In this document: piece by piece, positions 33,860 through 45,654 of the stretch
How positions within the stretch are numbered: position 1 is the first letter of the stretch
Layout of the letters: the number at the start of each line of letters is the position of its first letter
DNA from: Xenopus tropicalis
Lineage: Eukaryota > Chordata > Amphibia > Anura > Pipidae
Direction of reading: 5' to 3'
Assembly: GCF_000004195.4 (NCBI RefSeq)
Contig: NC_030677.2
Span: 98,670,829 to 98,734,828, forward strand
DNA: 64,000 bases
Translations under genes and position numbers: made by a program
Notes under the pieces: model-generated
Database searches by the model: none
The model's input: only the letters and a program-made list of their open reading frames with translations
Told to the model about the DNA's origin: nothing

Positions 33860-36800
33860 ATGGAGAGGAAGCGGTGGGAATGCTCGGCTCTGCCCCAGGG
33901 CTGGAAAAAAGAAGAGGTTACCCGAAGGTCTGGCCTCTCCGCCGGCAAGAGCGATGTCTATTACTATAGGTAACTGGGGAGAGAAGTAAGAGAGCAAGTT
34001 CTAGTCTTTAGCAGGCTAGGGGGATAAGAGGGACAGAAAAGAAGAGAGGGACTGGAAGGCGGGTGGGTTAGTGCAGGTTGTAAATACATAGGGGTGCAGA
34101 GAGCCCTGGGTAGGGGTAGGAAGGGGGGGTTGGGTGCTACCAGTTAAAGGTTCAGTGTAAATCAGAGAGAGAGTCAGTGTGGTGGTGGGTCAGATGGGGA
34201 CATACAGACTGGGTGCAGCTGGAGGAATAAAGAGTAGGCGGGATATATGGGAGTCAAGGTTAGGAGGGGCAGAGAGGTGCCCACTATGGGTAAAGATTGG
34301 AACGAAACAAGGGCAAAAATATCAAGTTGGAAGATTATGCTCCTCACTGGTATCTGAATGTTGCATTAACGCATATTGATACAGCTTCTATTTCCCTAGT
34401 GACGCTGTGTCACTATTTATCCAGTCCATCAAAAGATACAGCCTTACAATGGCAAACTTTCTATTAGAATTAACTTTTTAGTTAATGGAAAAATGAATAG
34501 GTTGTTCCATATTTCTATATGCTGTATTGCCCTGTAGACTAGTATTCTGTATATTGCCCCGTAGACCAATCTGGCACATACACAAAACGCTGTGCAATTT
34601 AATCACCCACATTACTAAAAACTTGTCACTTGTGCTTTGTATGCTTCTACTCAGTGCCAGGCACATTCAGCTCAGCAAAATCCAGTGTGATTCTAGGTGC
34701 CCTATCATGGGGGTGGGGGGCACTGGAATGACTACTAAAAATGTTTGTTTTTTTGTTTTTGTTGTGTGTTTTTTTTTTTTTTTGTTTTGTTTTTTACAGC
34801 TATGGTCATTTCACATTTACTGCTACATATGGCACTGTTAGTATCCCTGCACCTGCAATTATTATCTGTAAATGTGTGCTGGCTAGCAAAATGCCTTATG
34901 CATCATCCCTTTCAAAGATACAAGGGTCCTTAAAACTTAGAACCTTTCTCAAGGTGATGCCAAAGCCAGTACCTTTTGGCTTAATGACTTGGCAATCATT
35001 GAAAGCAATATTCCTGTGTTTGCTAATGACTCAATGGGGGGGGGGGGGTTATGTCATTCTTAACTAGGGACCTGAGCAAGCTGGTGATTTGGGCATGTGG
35101 GTGGCATATTTAATAAAGTCAGGCTAAATGTAAGGTAATGTATGTACAGATAACATGCTGGGACTAACTTGATAGAATGCATCAGTCTAGTTGCCAATCA
35201 GCAATCCGTTTAGCTGTATCTACTATAAGCAAAATGTGACTGGTTGAGTTAAGCAGCTACACTGGGGCAATTTAGCATTTGTCAGTACAATCTGGTCCAC
35301 TTAAGTCAGGTAAAAGAGAAGAAGGATCTAGGAATACTTGTGAATTGATAGTCTTGCCTGGGAAGAATTTTGTTGTGTTTTAAAAAGGGTAAATCATCAG
35401 GGACAAATAAGGGAGGATTTGAAATGACTGAAAAGGGACACACATTTGCAAAAGATGGACTTAATGGGATGGTATTATTGTTATGTATAAATATATAAAG
35501 GGGCCAATTAATACACCTTCTGGTTCCTTATTCACTTCCAGAAGACACATGGGCATCATATGATATTTGGAAAAATACATTCATTTGTAGGTGTAGAAAG
35601 ATTTTTGTTTTTTGCTTTTTTGTTTTTTGCATCATGAAAAAGTATGAAGTTGTGGAATTCTCTCCCAAAAGCAGCTCTCCCAGCAGATATAATAGATCGC
35701 TTCGAGACAGGGTTGGATACCTTAATACCAAGTAAGAAAATACAAGGCTACTGGCATTTATACTGTTAGTACAAGGTTGATTCATTGATTGATCACATTG
35801 CCAGTTTGGATTTTTTTTTTCTTTTTCTGAAGCTAATTGGATCTAGGCTTAGATAGATGCACCAGGATTCCTATTCATGTAGGATAATAACTGCTAACCT
35901 TTGTTTTAAATGTCATAGTTCTGATGTTGTACTACACCCATATACATGTATAGCTTATTGTATTGCTCATAACTACATACTATTCATATTTTCATACCCA
36001 CATATGCTTCAACAGTACTGTGATATAAAACTAAAAAAGGAAATGTTAAAGGAGAATGAAAGCCCAAATCACTGGGGGGCAGGGTGGCATTTTTTTCCCC
36101 AAAACGTAACCAAAAGTTGGTAACATTCCACCCAGGGGAAAAGTGCTTTATCTAAAACAAAACAAAAAAATGCACCCACCTTTCAGGCAACATACCCTGC
36201 TGCCATATTCATCCAGTACTCTGGGCCAGTACAGTTGTGCCAGCTGGGCATAAGTTAACTGATTTTAGTTATTTGGGGGGTTCCTAGCAGGTTCTCCCAG
36301 TGTTTTTGACTTTAATTCTTCTTTGCTATCATTTTGAAATTGCAGTAAAATGTGACACTTTAAAATTTAAAGCTCTGTTTGCCTTTCGTTAACCCCATAA
36401 AAGGCAAAGAGACAGGTTTTCATTTTGCAAAGCCATGCTAATAATGGGCAATCTGTTCAGTTTGTTGTGCCAGTGAATTCCTTCCTTTTATATTGTAGCC
36501 CAAGTGGGAAGAAATTCCGCAGTAAGCCTCAGCTTGCTCGTTACTTAGGAAACTCCATGGATCTCAGCACATTTGACTTCCGTACAGGAAAAATGCTCAT
36601 GAGTAAAATCAACAAAAACCGACAGCGGATGCGGTATGATGGACTAAATCAATCTAAGGTATGAATAGAGGGATTACCAAAAGCAATAGGATGTAGCTGC
36701 TGTATTAAATGGATTTAAATTTTTTTAGGCTGGCATGATCACTCACCACCTACTTCTCTCAAAACTTTGCAGGGTAAGCCTGACCTTAATACTGCACTTC

Positions 36801-39800
36801 CTGTCAGACAGACAGCCTCCATTTTCAAGCAACCAGTGACCAAGGTGACTAATCACCCCACCAACAAAGTCAAGAGTGACCCACAGAAAGCAGTTGACCA
36901 ACCAAGGCAGGTGAGGGGTTTATGCTTTGTTCTGAGTTATGTCACTCTCTAAATATAACCCTGAACATTAAAGTGATACTGACATCAGAAAGTAAATCTT
37001 TTTTTTACATCTATCATAACATTGTCTTTGCAAGAACTTTATAATTTTGCCATAAAAATATTTGCCTGAGGCATTTACATAACCTGTCTGATCCCCCATG
37101 TTCCTCTATGAGGGGGCTGCCATATTTGTCTGTTAGCATTAGAAGCTATAACTGACAGACTGAGAAGGGACAGTCAGGTTGGCAAAACAGTCAGGTTTAG
37201 GCACTTCAAGTAACAATTACTTACAAAACCAAACCTGTCAGCGAAAAACCGTCAACACAACCTATAGGTAGCTTTTTATGTATATTCATATTTTGAAAAG
37301 TAGTTTTTTCGTGTCAGTATCACTTTAAATGAAAACTATACCCCCAGAATGAATACTTAACCAACATAGTTTAAGTTATGTTAAGTGACCTATCAAACTC
37401 ATAGTGGTGAATCTCACCAAACTGGAATATTTATATCAGTAAATGTTGCCCTTTTATATCCTTTCCCTTGATCCACAATTTACTGATGGGCTGTGTGCTC
37501 TAGTAATGTGTGGGTTGAGAAAACCTCGACCCGCATCTGGCCCTTACCTGTCCGCTCCCTACCCGACCACAAATGGGGTGTGATGCCTATAAATACAGAA
37601 GCAAGAAGATGTAGCCAGCACTGTAAGGTTGCGGGCGGGGAGGGTGAGCAGAAGAGCTCAACCCGAACCCACCCGCAAGTTGTGTCACGGTTGGCCCTAA
37701 CCCGCCCGGTTTCAGGCCGGCCCTCACATTACTAGTGTGCAACCTCAGATCACATGACCAGAAAAAATGCAGCTCTAACTGTAACAGGAAGTAATGTGGA
37801 AGCAAAAGACAGAACATTAATTGGCTGATGTGGCCTAGCATGTATATGTGCCTTGGCTGGTTTGCACTGTGCACTGTGTTGCACTATGATCCCAGGAGGC
37901 AGCCCCTAATTCTTCAAACAGCAATTTTGTATTTAGGTGTACCCAATAGCACATACTACTAAAAAAAAAAAGTATATTTTTATAAAAACTTTATTTAGAT
38001 GAAGCAGGGCTTTACATATGAGCTTGTTTATGCAGTATATTTTTATAGAGACCTACATTGTTTTGGGATATAGTTTTCCTTTAAGTAAACTCTAGCTTTC
38101 ACATCTGCAGCTCTTCTGGGAAAAGAAATTGAGTGGGTTAAACGCATTTGACATTGCAGAGGAGTTGGTGAAAACCATGGAGCTACCTAAAGGTTTGCAA
38201 GGTAAATGTGTGATGGTGAATGTTTCTTAATGCTTGAATACTACTGTTTTATTGTGCAAGTCTTTTCTTGCATGCAGCATTTTAATAGTCACTGCTTCTG
38301 GTGCTGATTTAATAAGGCAGTAACTGCCCTTATCACTTCCCATTTATTTGAATTGGAAGTATTGTGGGTCAGCTTGCATGCCTGCATCCATGCCAGTCAT
38401 CGGGGCTTTGCCATGGCCCAAAAGGCTTAAAGATACTAGCTTGTGTGTGTTAATTTTACAGTTTTTAAGAAACGTATCGGTAAACTATATTTGAACAACA
38501 GATTTTGCAGTGCTATCACCTAAACATCTGTTGTGCACTTTACATTTTAGAAGTGTGGAACGGTAGACACATTTCTGAAATGCTGAGTATATTGCTTACA
38601 TTACCTCTAAAAAATAATCCCCACTGCTTTATTCTGTCTATCTAATTCCTCAGATATGCAGGTAGAAAAAAGAATTCTACCTCTGACGATTCAGCATTAA
38701 CGTTTTGCTGATGTTGGGGTGCTTCAAAGCACCATGCTGTCCGATTAGCAGGTAGACCAGTATGCAAGGCTTTTGCTGATATTGTTTGCCTTGTCTCCAA
38801 CCATACACACACCACACTGAATATCGTCCGAAACCTTGTTTAATATAATGATATCAATGCATGTATGGCCACCTATATATGTATTATTTAAAGTCTGACT
38901 TTGGGGTCAGCTTGGTATTAAAGGAACAGTAACACCTAAAAATGAAACGGCTTTAAAGTAATAAAAATATAATGCACTGTTGCCCTGCACTGGTAAAACT
39001 GGTGTGTTTGCTACAGTAACACTACTATAATTTATTAATAAGCTGCTGTGTAGCCACGGGGGCAGCCATTGAAGCTGGGATAAAGGAGAAAAGGCACAGG
39101 TTACATAGCAGATAACAGATAAGTTCTGTAGAGTACAATAGGGTTTTATCTGTTATCTGCTATGTGCCTGTGCCTTTTCTCCTTTGAATGGCTGCCTCCA
39201 TGGCTACATAGCAGCTTATTTATATAAATTATAGTAGACTTTCTGAAGTAAACACACAACTTTTACCAGTGCAGGGCAGCAGCACATTATATTTTAGTTA
39301 CTTTTATACACTTTCATTTTTTGGTTTTACTGTTCCTTTTAAGATATACCATCCCCATATGAATGTTCTTGTGAGAAATAAATGAACCTGGAAAGGGTAG
39401 GTGTGTTTGTAAGTTGTATTCTTTTACTCCTAGGTGTGGGTCCTGGCTGCACAGATGAGACTCTTCTGTCTGCAATTGCTAGTGCCCTGCATACAAGCAC
39501 CATGCCTATCACAGGTCAGCTTTCAGCAGCAGTAGAGAAGAATCCTGGTGTTTGGCTTAATACATCTCAGCCCCTTTGCAAAGCCTTTATGGTGACAGAT
39601 GAAGACATCAGGTGATTACCATGTTTTTTGGTGTAATAATTAGCCTTGTATTTTGTAAATAAAACAAATAAAAGTAGTGGGGAATATGATAAATATTGGT
39701 ATAAATCAAAGACTTAGTAATTTAAACCTAAAAATGCTGGATAATTCACAGGGTTACTATACCAGGCTTTACATTTAAAATCTTTGCTAGTGATCCTCCC

Positions 39801-40897
39801 CTAAACAGCTTCATATCATCATAGTAATTATTCCGACATCACAGTGCTTATACACTAGGAGTTAATCTGAACAATACAGCAACTGATACAGCACACAAAG
39901 GCACCATGGAGAAGGCCCACAAAGATAAGGAAAATAAGCTACAGAGAACAAAGTCATTGGTATGAACCTTCAGTGTTAAGCAGCTTCTCGAATGAATACG
40001 CAGGGACAGGGAATTTATCAGTTACCAAACTATAAAGTGATGTCATGCTGCAATGGCATTTTAATCACTGCAGTGGTGGCATAGGCCTACAATTCAGGAA
40101 CTCACAACATTTTATTCTAAAACTGTTCTTGTAATGAAACAGAATAACTTCTGTCAACTGCATTTTCGATAGTGGTAAGGTATACAATACAAATGGGCAA
40201 TTATACCTCTACATTTTTAGATAGTGCCATTTTATTATATGGGTCAGTAATTTTGTGGCAACTTCCTCACCAAAGCATTAAAAAAAAAAAATTGACCCTA
40301 ACAAAAGTTCACAAGCACAGAGTGCAGTATATATTTTTTATGACACCTCAAAGCTACCAAAGCTTGCGAGACATCCTCTTAATCCATTTATTTTCAGAGT
40401 AACATGGTAGGATAATGGAATTATTAGTTAATAGTGTACAGGGTAACCCTTTTGAAATAAAAAATAACAAAAGTGGTATAAAGGTGATACCTTTATTGGC
40501 TAACTAAGATAACCATAGCAAGCTTTCAGAACATTTTAGTTCCTTTTTCAAGCTGATTACCCTATCACCTTTATACCACTTTTGTTATTTTTTTTTATTT
40601 CAAAAGGGGTTACCCTGTAAACATTTTTGACTGGCTAACATGGTACATCACCTTTTCCTGCATTAATAGTGTACAAAATACAGAGAACAAATGGGTATGT
40701 CAATAAAGTATTTATTGCACGTTTCCAGGAAACAGGAGGAGCTGGTGCAACAAGTGAGGAAGAAACTGGAGGAAGCTCTCATGGCTGATATGCTTGCTCA
40801 TGTGGAAGAAATTTCCAAAGATGGGGGTGCTCCTTTAGACAAAGATATTGATGATGAAGACGAAGACCCCAGAGAACCAGAAGCAGATGATGTATAA
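33860..40897 (+). CDS. mbd3: MBD3, methyl-CpG-binding domain protein 3 (NuRD subunit)
   Basis: Nuclear core subunit of the Mi-2/NuRD deacetylase-remodelling complex. Six coding exons join in frame with GT-AG borders: 33860-33969, 36499-36658, 36773-36910, 38111-38201, 39434-39611 and 40729-40897 (stop TAA), giving 281 residues. Residues 1-75 form the MBD (MERKRWECSALPQGW, GKKFRSKPQLARYL, DFRTGKML). Residues about 90-136 are the MBD2/3-specific linker (KPDLNTALPVRQTASIFKQP). Residues about 226-253 are the coiled coil that pairs with GATAD2 (RKQEELVQQVRKKLEEALMA). A short acidic tail (DDEDEDPREPEADD) closes the protein. K30 and Y34 in the MBD are as in MBD2, unlike mammalian MBD3. The acidic tail is short and MBD2's N-terminal extension is absent, which favours MBD3 over MBD2, as does the synteny. 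Confidence 0.97.
35110..35760 (+). pseudogene. Decayed CR1/L2-like LINE, C-terminal part
   Basis: Interrupted frames read as the end of a LINE reverse transcriptase: KEKKDLGILVN at about 35310-35345, then LWNSLPKAALPADIIDRFET followed by GLDTLIPSK at about 35652-35730. Several stops and frame changes intervene. It lies in MBD3 intron 1 in the sense direction. Confidence 0.5.
36433..36498 (+). other. mbd3: Candidate alternative 5' extension of MBD3 exon 2 (66 nt, 22 codons)
   Basis: The tract TTTTCATTTTGCAAAG ends at 36432 and could serve as an upstream acceptor. Joined to exon 1 it reads in frame without a stop (SHANNGQSVQFVVPVNSF, then LLYC) into the normal SPSGKKF. This would put 22 residues into the MBD after Y36. 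Xenopus MBD3 is reported to have a long form with an insertion of about this size in the MBD; whether this is that segment is inferred. Confidence 0.4.
36968..37328. mobile_element. TTAA MITE in MBD3 intron 3
   Basis: Inverted ends TTAAAGTGATACTGACATC and GTGTCAGTATCACTTTAA with TTAA borders. Confidence 0.85.
37325..38094. mobile_element. Second TTAA MITE in MBD3 intron 3, sharing its left TTAA; holds a nested insert
   Basis: Ends TTAAATGAAAACTATACCCC and GGGATATAGTTTTCCTTTAA. Inside, at about 37503-37733, a further inverted-end insert (TAATGTGTGGGTTGAG against GGCCGGCCCTCACATTA, both bordered by CTAG) is GC-rich and much richer in CpG than its host. Confidence 0.7.
38655..38880. mobile_element. 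Decayed relative of the palindromic MITE at 32218
   Basis: Shares CAGGTAGAAAA..TTCTACCTC, GATTCAGC and a right end ATGTATGGCCACCT with the 32218 element, but most hairpin pairing is lost. It is in MBD3 intron 4. Confidence 0.55.
38918..39342. mobile_element. T2-type MITE, long palindrome, in MBD3 intron 4
   Basis: Ends TTAAAGGAACAGTAACACC and GGTTTTACTGTTCCTTTTAA. The 425 bp pair over most of their length (ACTGGTAAAACTGGTGTGTT against AACACACAACTTTTACCAGT; ATAGCAGATAACAGATAA against TTATCTGTTATCTGCTAT). Confidence 0.85.
40441..40662. mobile_element. Fold-back retro-insert with 13-bp target duplication, MBD3 intron 5
   Basis: An inverted repeat (ACAGGGTAACCC to GGTTACCCTGT, arms over 60 bp) plus a one-sided tail of about 45 bp, flanked by TTAATAGTGTACA at 40428-40440 and 40663-40675 (exact). 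A 13-bp duplication and asymmetric tail suit target-primed reverse transcription rather than a DNA transposon. The minus strand contains AGGAAC, ATGTTCTGAAAGCTTGC, a degenerate form of the hammerhead-like core described for Penelope-like elements. Confidence 0.6.
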
Positions 40898-40902
40898 GAA
40901 TG

Positions 40903-43626
40903 GTAAATAAAATAATGCAAAGATTTGATACAAAGCAAAACTGTTTTGCTCCACTCATAGAAAAAAATAATAAAATCCCCATGCAGAACTTAGTAAAATG
41001 AAGTTTGGAAGGGCCAAGGACCATCTAAATTACCATTTTTGTGCCAAAGACTTTTGCCATACCAGCATTTTGTGCTCTTTCAATTTAAAGAACAAGGAAA
41101 GTGTACATACAAGTTTAGCTCTATTAAAAGTCTTACCTTTAATCTCTTTAATAGTACTTTTAATTTGCATAAGTTTCTAGCTTTCCATCAATTTCAAACC
41201 CTCTAAAAAAAAAAAAAGACAGAGTATAAAGGAAAAATTTCCCATCATTCCGCTCTCCTCCTACAAGACCAAGACCTGTAGCATGCGCAGTACACATTTT
41301 CAACAACTGGTGCATGCGCGTAGACTACTTCTGTGTGTGCACTCACAACTGTTCCTGCTCAAGTGTTTGCTGAATATGGCCGGCTTGTATTCTGTGCAGA
41401 CCAATAGCAACAGTTTAAAATGGTTGCTATGGTGACGTGCCGTGCAAAGATTAATATAAACACCAGATCGGTAAGCGCTATGCATATACTCCTGCGCACT
41501 GATCGGTGTTCGGGCTGTGATCTTAACACTGTGGCTTCTTCCCTGGCTTGCCTGCGGGTATGCACATATACTTTACAAACAGAACAGTTTGATGCTCCTA
41601 GGCATGTGGGGCCCCAAAAATGTACAATTTCACAGCTGCTGTTAACACAATACACTGCCCTGTGTTTTGTGTGTAGTAAAAGCACCTAGTAGGAAGTTGA
41701 TCCTAGTAATCAATGTTTTTGTACAAGTACAAGTTCTTTGGGGCAAAAGTATATTTTACTGTATGTATATTCCACTTGTAATGTTCTAAATGTGAAATCT
41801 CTTTGGAGCAAATATAAATATAATCCAGAAAGATTCCCAGCCCCAAGCATTGTGGATAAGAGGTCCCATACCTGTGCAACAGAAACTTTATTTTTGACTT
41901 TAGTCTTTCTAAAATTGAAGTTACAAAGTCAAAAATAGTTTATCATTTGCTACATTAGCATCTGTGGAATGTTAGCAACTATTGTATCAGTTGCTAACAG
42001 CTGCCTTTAATGAAACTCAGGGATTATGCTCAGCAAGGGCCTAGGTCAGGATAAGAAATGTATCAAATTAGAACAGTTTACAGAGTAGATGACCCACCCT
42101 TCCCAGAGCAGCACCAGGGAGAGATGAGGTGAAAAATTAAAACTTTAAACTTCAATATTCAATATCACTTAAAATTATAAAAAGGTAAAAACAAAGTTCT
42201 AAAATAGCATGTAATAAAAAAAACCTTCATTTCTGGTCTACTACTTTTTTTTTTTTTTGTAGTCCCACCAATATATAATACATAATGCAATTCCCTTATT
42301 TTACACAGTTCTACTGTATATATGATAAATATTTGGTAGTCCTAAAGATTTTATAATAGTTGTGCATATGCAGTTTTGTGCAAAAATTACCAGACCATAA
42401 ATCCTTGCTAAATTTGTGGTCTTTATAGTTCTCGTAAATTTAGAATAAGTATATGTATTTTTTATGCAAATTGTTTTTCTGAAAATTTGCATTTTACTTA
42501 TCGCCCACATATGTTTATGTAGTATGGTCAAATCACAGGTCACATGTAGATGTGAATGTGGAAGCCTTCTAAATAGTATAATTCCCCATTATGCATTGGA
42601 TTATAAAGCTATGCAGTATGTAGAGACCCCAGAAAAAAAATATTGCCTATAAAGTTTTTATGGGTAAAAACAAGTAATCAAGATTCAGAATATAATAGTC
42701 CATAAACTAATAAAACCAAGCGGATTAATAAGATTGAGTGCGATGATCCCAATTCCAGTAGTCACACTGTGCAGTGAACATTTTCATACATTTTTAGCCA
42801 TTTTATTAAAATCACTGAAATTATATCAAGTAATTCCACAGTATGAGTGCTCACATTGGTCTCACTGGGCAAAAAAAACCAAACACATTTTAAGGCACAA
42901 AAAGAAAAAAAAAACTGCCCCCTGGACCAATATCTGGCTGGAGATCAGCACAAAATCCTATTGCTCAAGGAATAGATTATCCATTCCTTGTCTCAAATTA
43001 AGCAAAGATATGCTAGTTTGGTAAACTAGACAGCTTCAATGTCTTATTAGCCTTTCTTTACCAACTGTGCAGACCAATAGCAACAGTTTAAAATGGTTGC
43101 TATGGTGACGTACCCTGATGTTTAAAAGGGTAATTCACCTTAAAATGAACTTTTAGTATTATGCAGATCTTGATATTCTCTTTATATTACCCTAGCAACC
43201 AGGCAGTGATTTGAATGAGGAACTGAAATATGAATAGGAGAGGGTCTAAATAGGAAATTAAAAAAAAAAAAAAAAAATAGCAATATCAAAATTGTAGCCC
43301 GACTTGCCCCCACTGAACAATGGTTTTTAATTGCTGGGGTCAGTGACCCCCTCTTGAAAGCTGAAGAAAGTCAGATCCATAATCCAAAAACCATAAGAAA
43401 TTAAAGAATAAAAATAACCGATTAAAAAGTTGCTAGGGTTAATTCTATAACATACTGAAGGTTAACTTAAAGGTGAACCACTTTAAGGTTTGCTACGGTA
43501 ATTTGAACCCTAGCAACCATATAGCTGCTGAAAAGACAGCAAAATTAGTAAATCATACTAAAAGTTAATTTAAATCTGAAATATAGGCTAGTCCATTGTC
43601 ATTTATGTTGTTTATCTCTTTTATAG
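40903..43626 (+). other. mbd3: Predicted MBD3 3'UTR intron
   Basis: Begins at a GTAAAT donor five bases after the stop codon. Holds a T2-type MITE at 43122, a 47-bp exact repeat (41392 and 43065), a repeat at 41940-42045 similar to 24570-24700, and otherwise plain AT-rich sequence. Confidence 0.5.
43122..43486. mobile_element. TTAA MITE (GGTCAGTGACC family)
   Basis: Ends TTAAAAGGGTAATTCACC and GGTGAACCACTTTAA, with the family core CCCTAGCAACC, GAATATGAATAGGAGAGG in near form and GGGGTCAGTGACCCCC. Confidence 0.8.
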
Positions 43627-44185
43627 GCCTGCTACCCAACAACCTCTTCCCTTCATAAAATACTTCTGGCAACTGGAACCAGAGAGGCGAAGCTCTCATG
43701 CAGGGCTGGCATTGATACCTCAAAGAAAAGTATACCCTTCATTTATCTTATCCCAAGGTCACTGTCAGCAGGTTCTGATTTTGGATGCTGAAATCTCCGA
43801 AGAGCCATAAACATTTTGCTTTTTAAGGCATTTCTTTACCAGTGAGTTTTTCATCAACTTCTTCCACTGATAATACAAAGAAAACATGGATACTTTATAT
43901 CATTCCTCACAGCTGCTTTAAAAGAAATACTTTTTAAAATGATGATTATTTTGGCTTAATTTTTAAACACCTTTTGTAAATTAAAAGTATAGTTAAAATC
44001 AGAGTCTAATGAAATTTACAGAGTCTAATTTAAATTAGAGCTGTAACAGTGTTTATTGTTACCGCCATGTCATTTGGTATAGGCTTTGAAAGGTACAACC
44101 ATGTATTTGTAATGTGGAAGAGTCTACTATTGACCTATCAGATGGCGTTTATTTTTCTTTAAATAAAGCTCTAAATTTTCTTTTA
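43627..44185 (+). other. mbd3: Probable MBD3 3'UTR-only terminal exon
   Basis: TCTTTTATAG is a usable acceptor ending at 43626. The following sequence is less AT-rich, has no long frame, and reaches AATAAA at 44162-44167. It pairs with the donor at 40903, five bases after the MBD3 stop. Inferred from splice signals and the gene family's habit of a non-coding last exon. Confidence 0.5.
44162..44167 (+). promoter_or_regulatory. Poly(A) signal AATAAA, probable MBD3
   Basis: AATAAA followed by T-rich sequence at the end of the predicted terminal exon. Further signals are absent for several hundred bases. Confidence 0.5.
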
Positions 44186-44189
44186 AAAT

Positions 44190-45654
44190 GGTGATGAAGT
44201 ATTTAAGCCAATACATTGTATTTTCTTTTCATGGGTAAATCCATTCTCTTTGTATCCAGGCCCAGTCCCTAACATAACATGTAAGACCTACAGTAAACAA
44301 ATTGCTTTTCAAAAACATTACTATACGTAAAATGAACTTTTTGTATAAGATGCACACTCATGTAGTTTATAATTCAAGCACAGAGACAGGTAAATTCTCA
44401 AGAAACAGGTTGTTACCAGCAAGGCTTAAAAGTTGTACTTTTTTTTCCAGCTTAGAGACTGGGCAAGCCAAAAAGGAATGTTTCCATGGAGAAATACCTC
44501 TCTCTTCTTGCAAGCCTAGCTGCAGAAAATGTTCAGGGATTAGTTATCAAAAAAAATGATTTGTGTGTCTTATGTGAAAAGTCTATTAGATATTTGAATG
44601 AACTTGTTTTGTATTTCAATGGAAGAACTTTTTCAAGATACTAATTGCTCTTCTAACCAAGGGCTTTTTGTAACCTTTGAAAATGTCATTAAAAATACTT
44701 AAAGATCTTCTAAATTTCTTTGCATTTTTTTCAGCAGCTGGTTTGATCCTAGCTAAAAGGCTTTTTTATGAATGTCTTGCACATGGAGATCTTGAGCCAT
44801 AGTCCTGCAGGAATATGTTGGCCAAAGATGTGTCTTGATTTTTCAAGATATGTAAAAGTGCACTTTAAGTGCTAACTTTAAGCAGCCATGAAAGCTGAGC
44901 CCTGAATAATTTTTAATAGTGAAAGTGGCTATTTAGCCAAAATCTTTGCTGACACAGATGTATAATTGTATGTGTTTATACAACTTAGAGGGTAGAAGTG
45001 TACAGAGAAAGTGTCAAGACTGAATCAGATATTATTTTGTAATAAGCATACCCAAGAGGGGGGGCTGCAAATCGTAAAATCTGTGGCAGGTAGAGCCTTT
45101 TTACACAATTTGTAGATTTTAGCATCTGCTGCAGGTAAGTTATTAAAGTTTGTAAGTAAGTTGTATGTATATATATATTTTTTTAATTTCTAAACTAGTG
45201 ATCATTAATCCTCAATTGGGAAGCATGTTGTTTTTTGTTTATATTTGATGCTACGCAGTATAAATGCTATGCTAATAAATTAGTCTATCACTTAATATCA
45301 TCATAATGTTCCACTAAGGCTTTTAAATACATGTGGATGTTACATGTCCCTTTCCCAAAAGAAGTGGAGGTGCAATGATCACCCAATGCTTTAGTGTAAG
45401 ATGTAGCCTTATAAAGTTTTAAAGCAACACTTAATTTTACCGAAATGAGTTACGGCAGTCAGATTTGAGCATGGTGCGGCAGATATGTGGCGCTAAATGC
45501 GTGTGTTTTTTCTTGTTTAATTTGAACCACATACAAAACTGAAGCAAGTGGTAGATATGTGAAGTGCTGCATAACAGAATGTCTTTTGTTAGTACCCAGG
45601 CACATTGCCTGCAAGAAAAGTGATATTTTAGTGTTTATGATAGACCTGCATCTG
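44190..45654. other. Intergenic stretch, nothing recognised
   Basis: About 1.4 kb of AT-rich sequence between the MBD3 poly(A) signal and a LINE relic; no gene or element end recognised. Confidence 0.5.

Larger units (their letters stand above)
33970..36498 (+). other. mbd3: MBD3 intron 1
   Basis: Holds a purine-rich G-run segment (34000-34300), T-rich runs near 34770, a decayed LINE (35110-35760) and a T2-like end TTAAAGGAGAATGAAAG near 36045. Confidence 0.6.
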
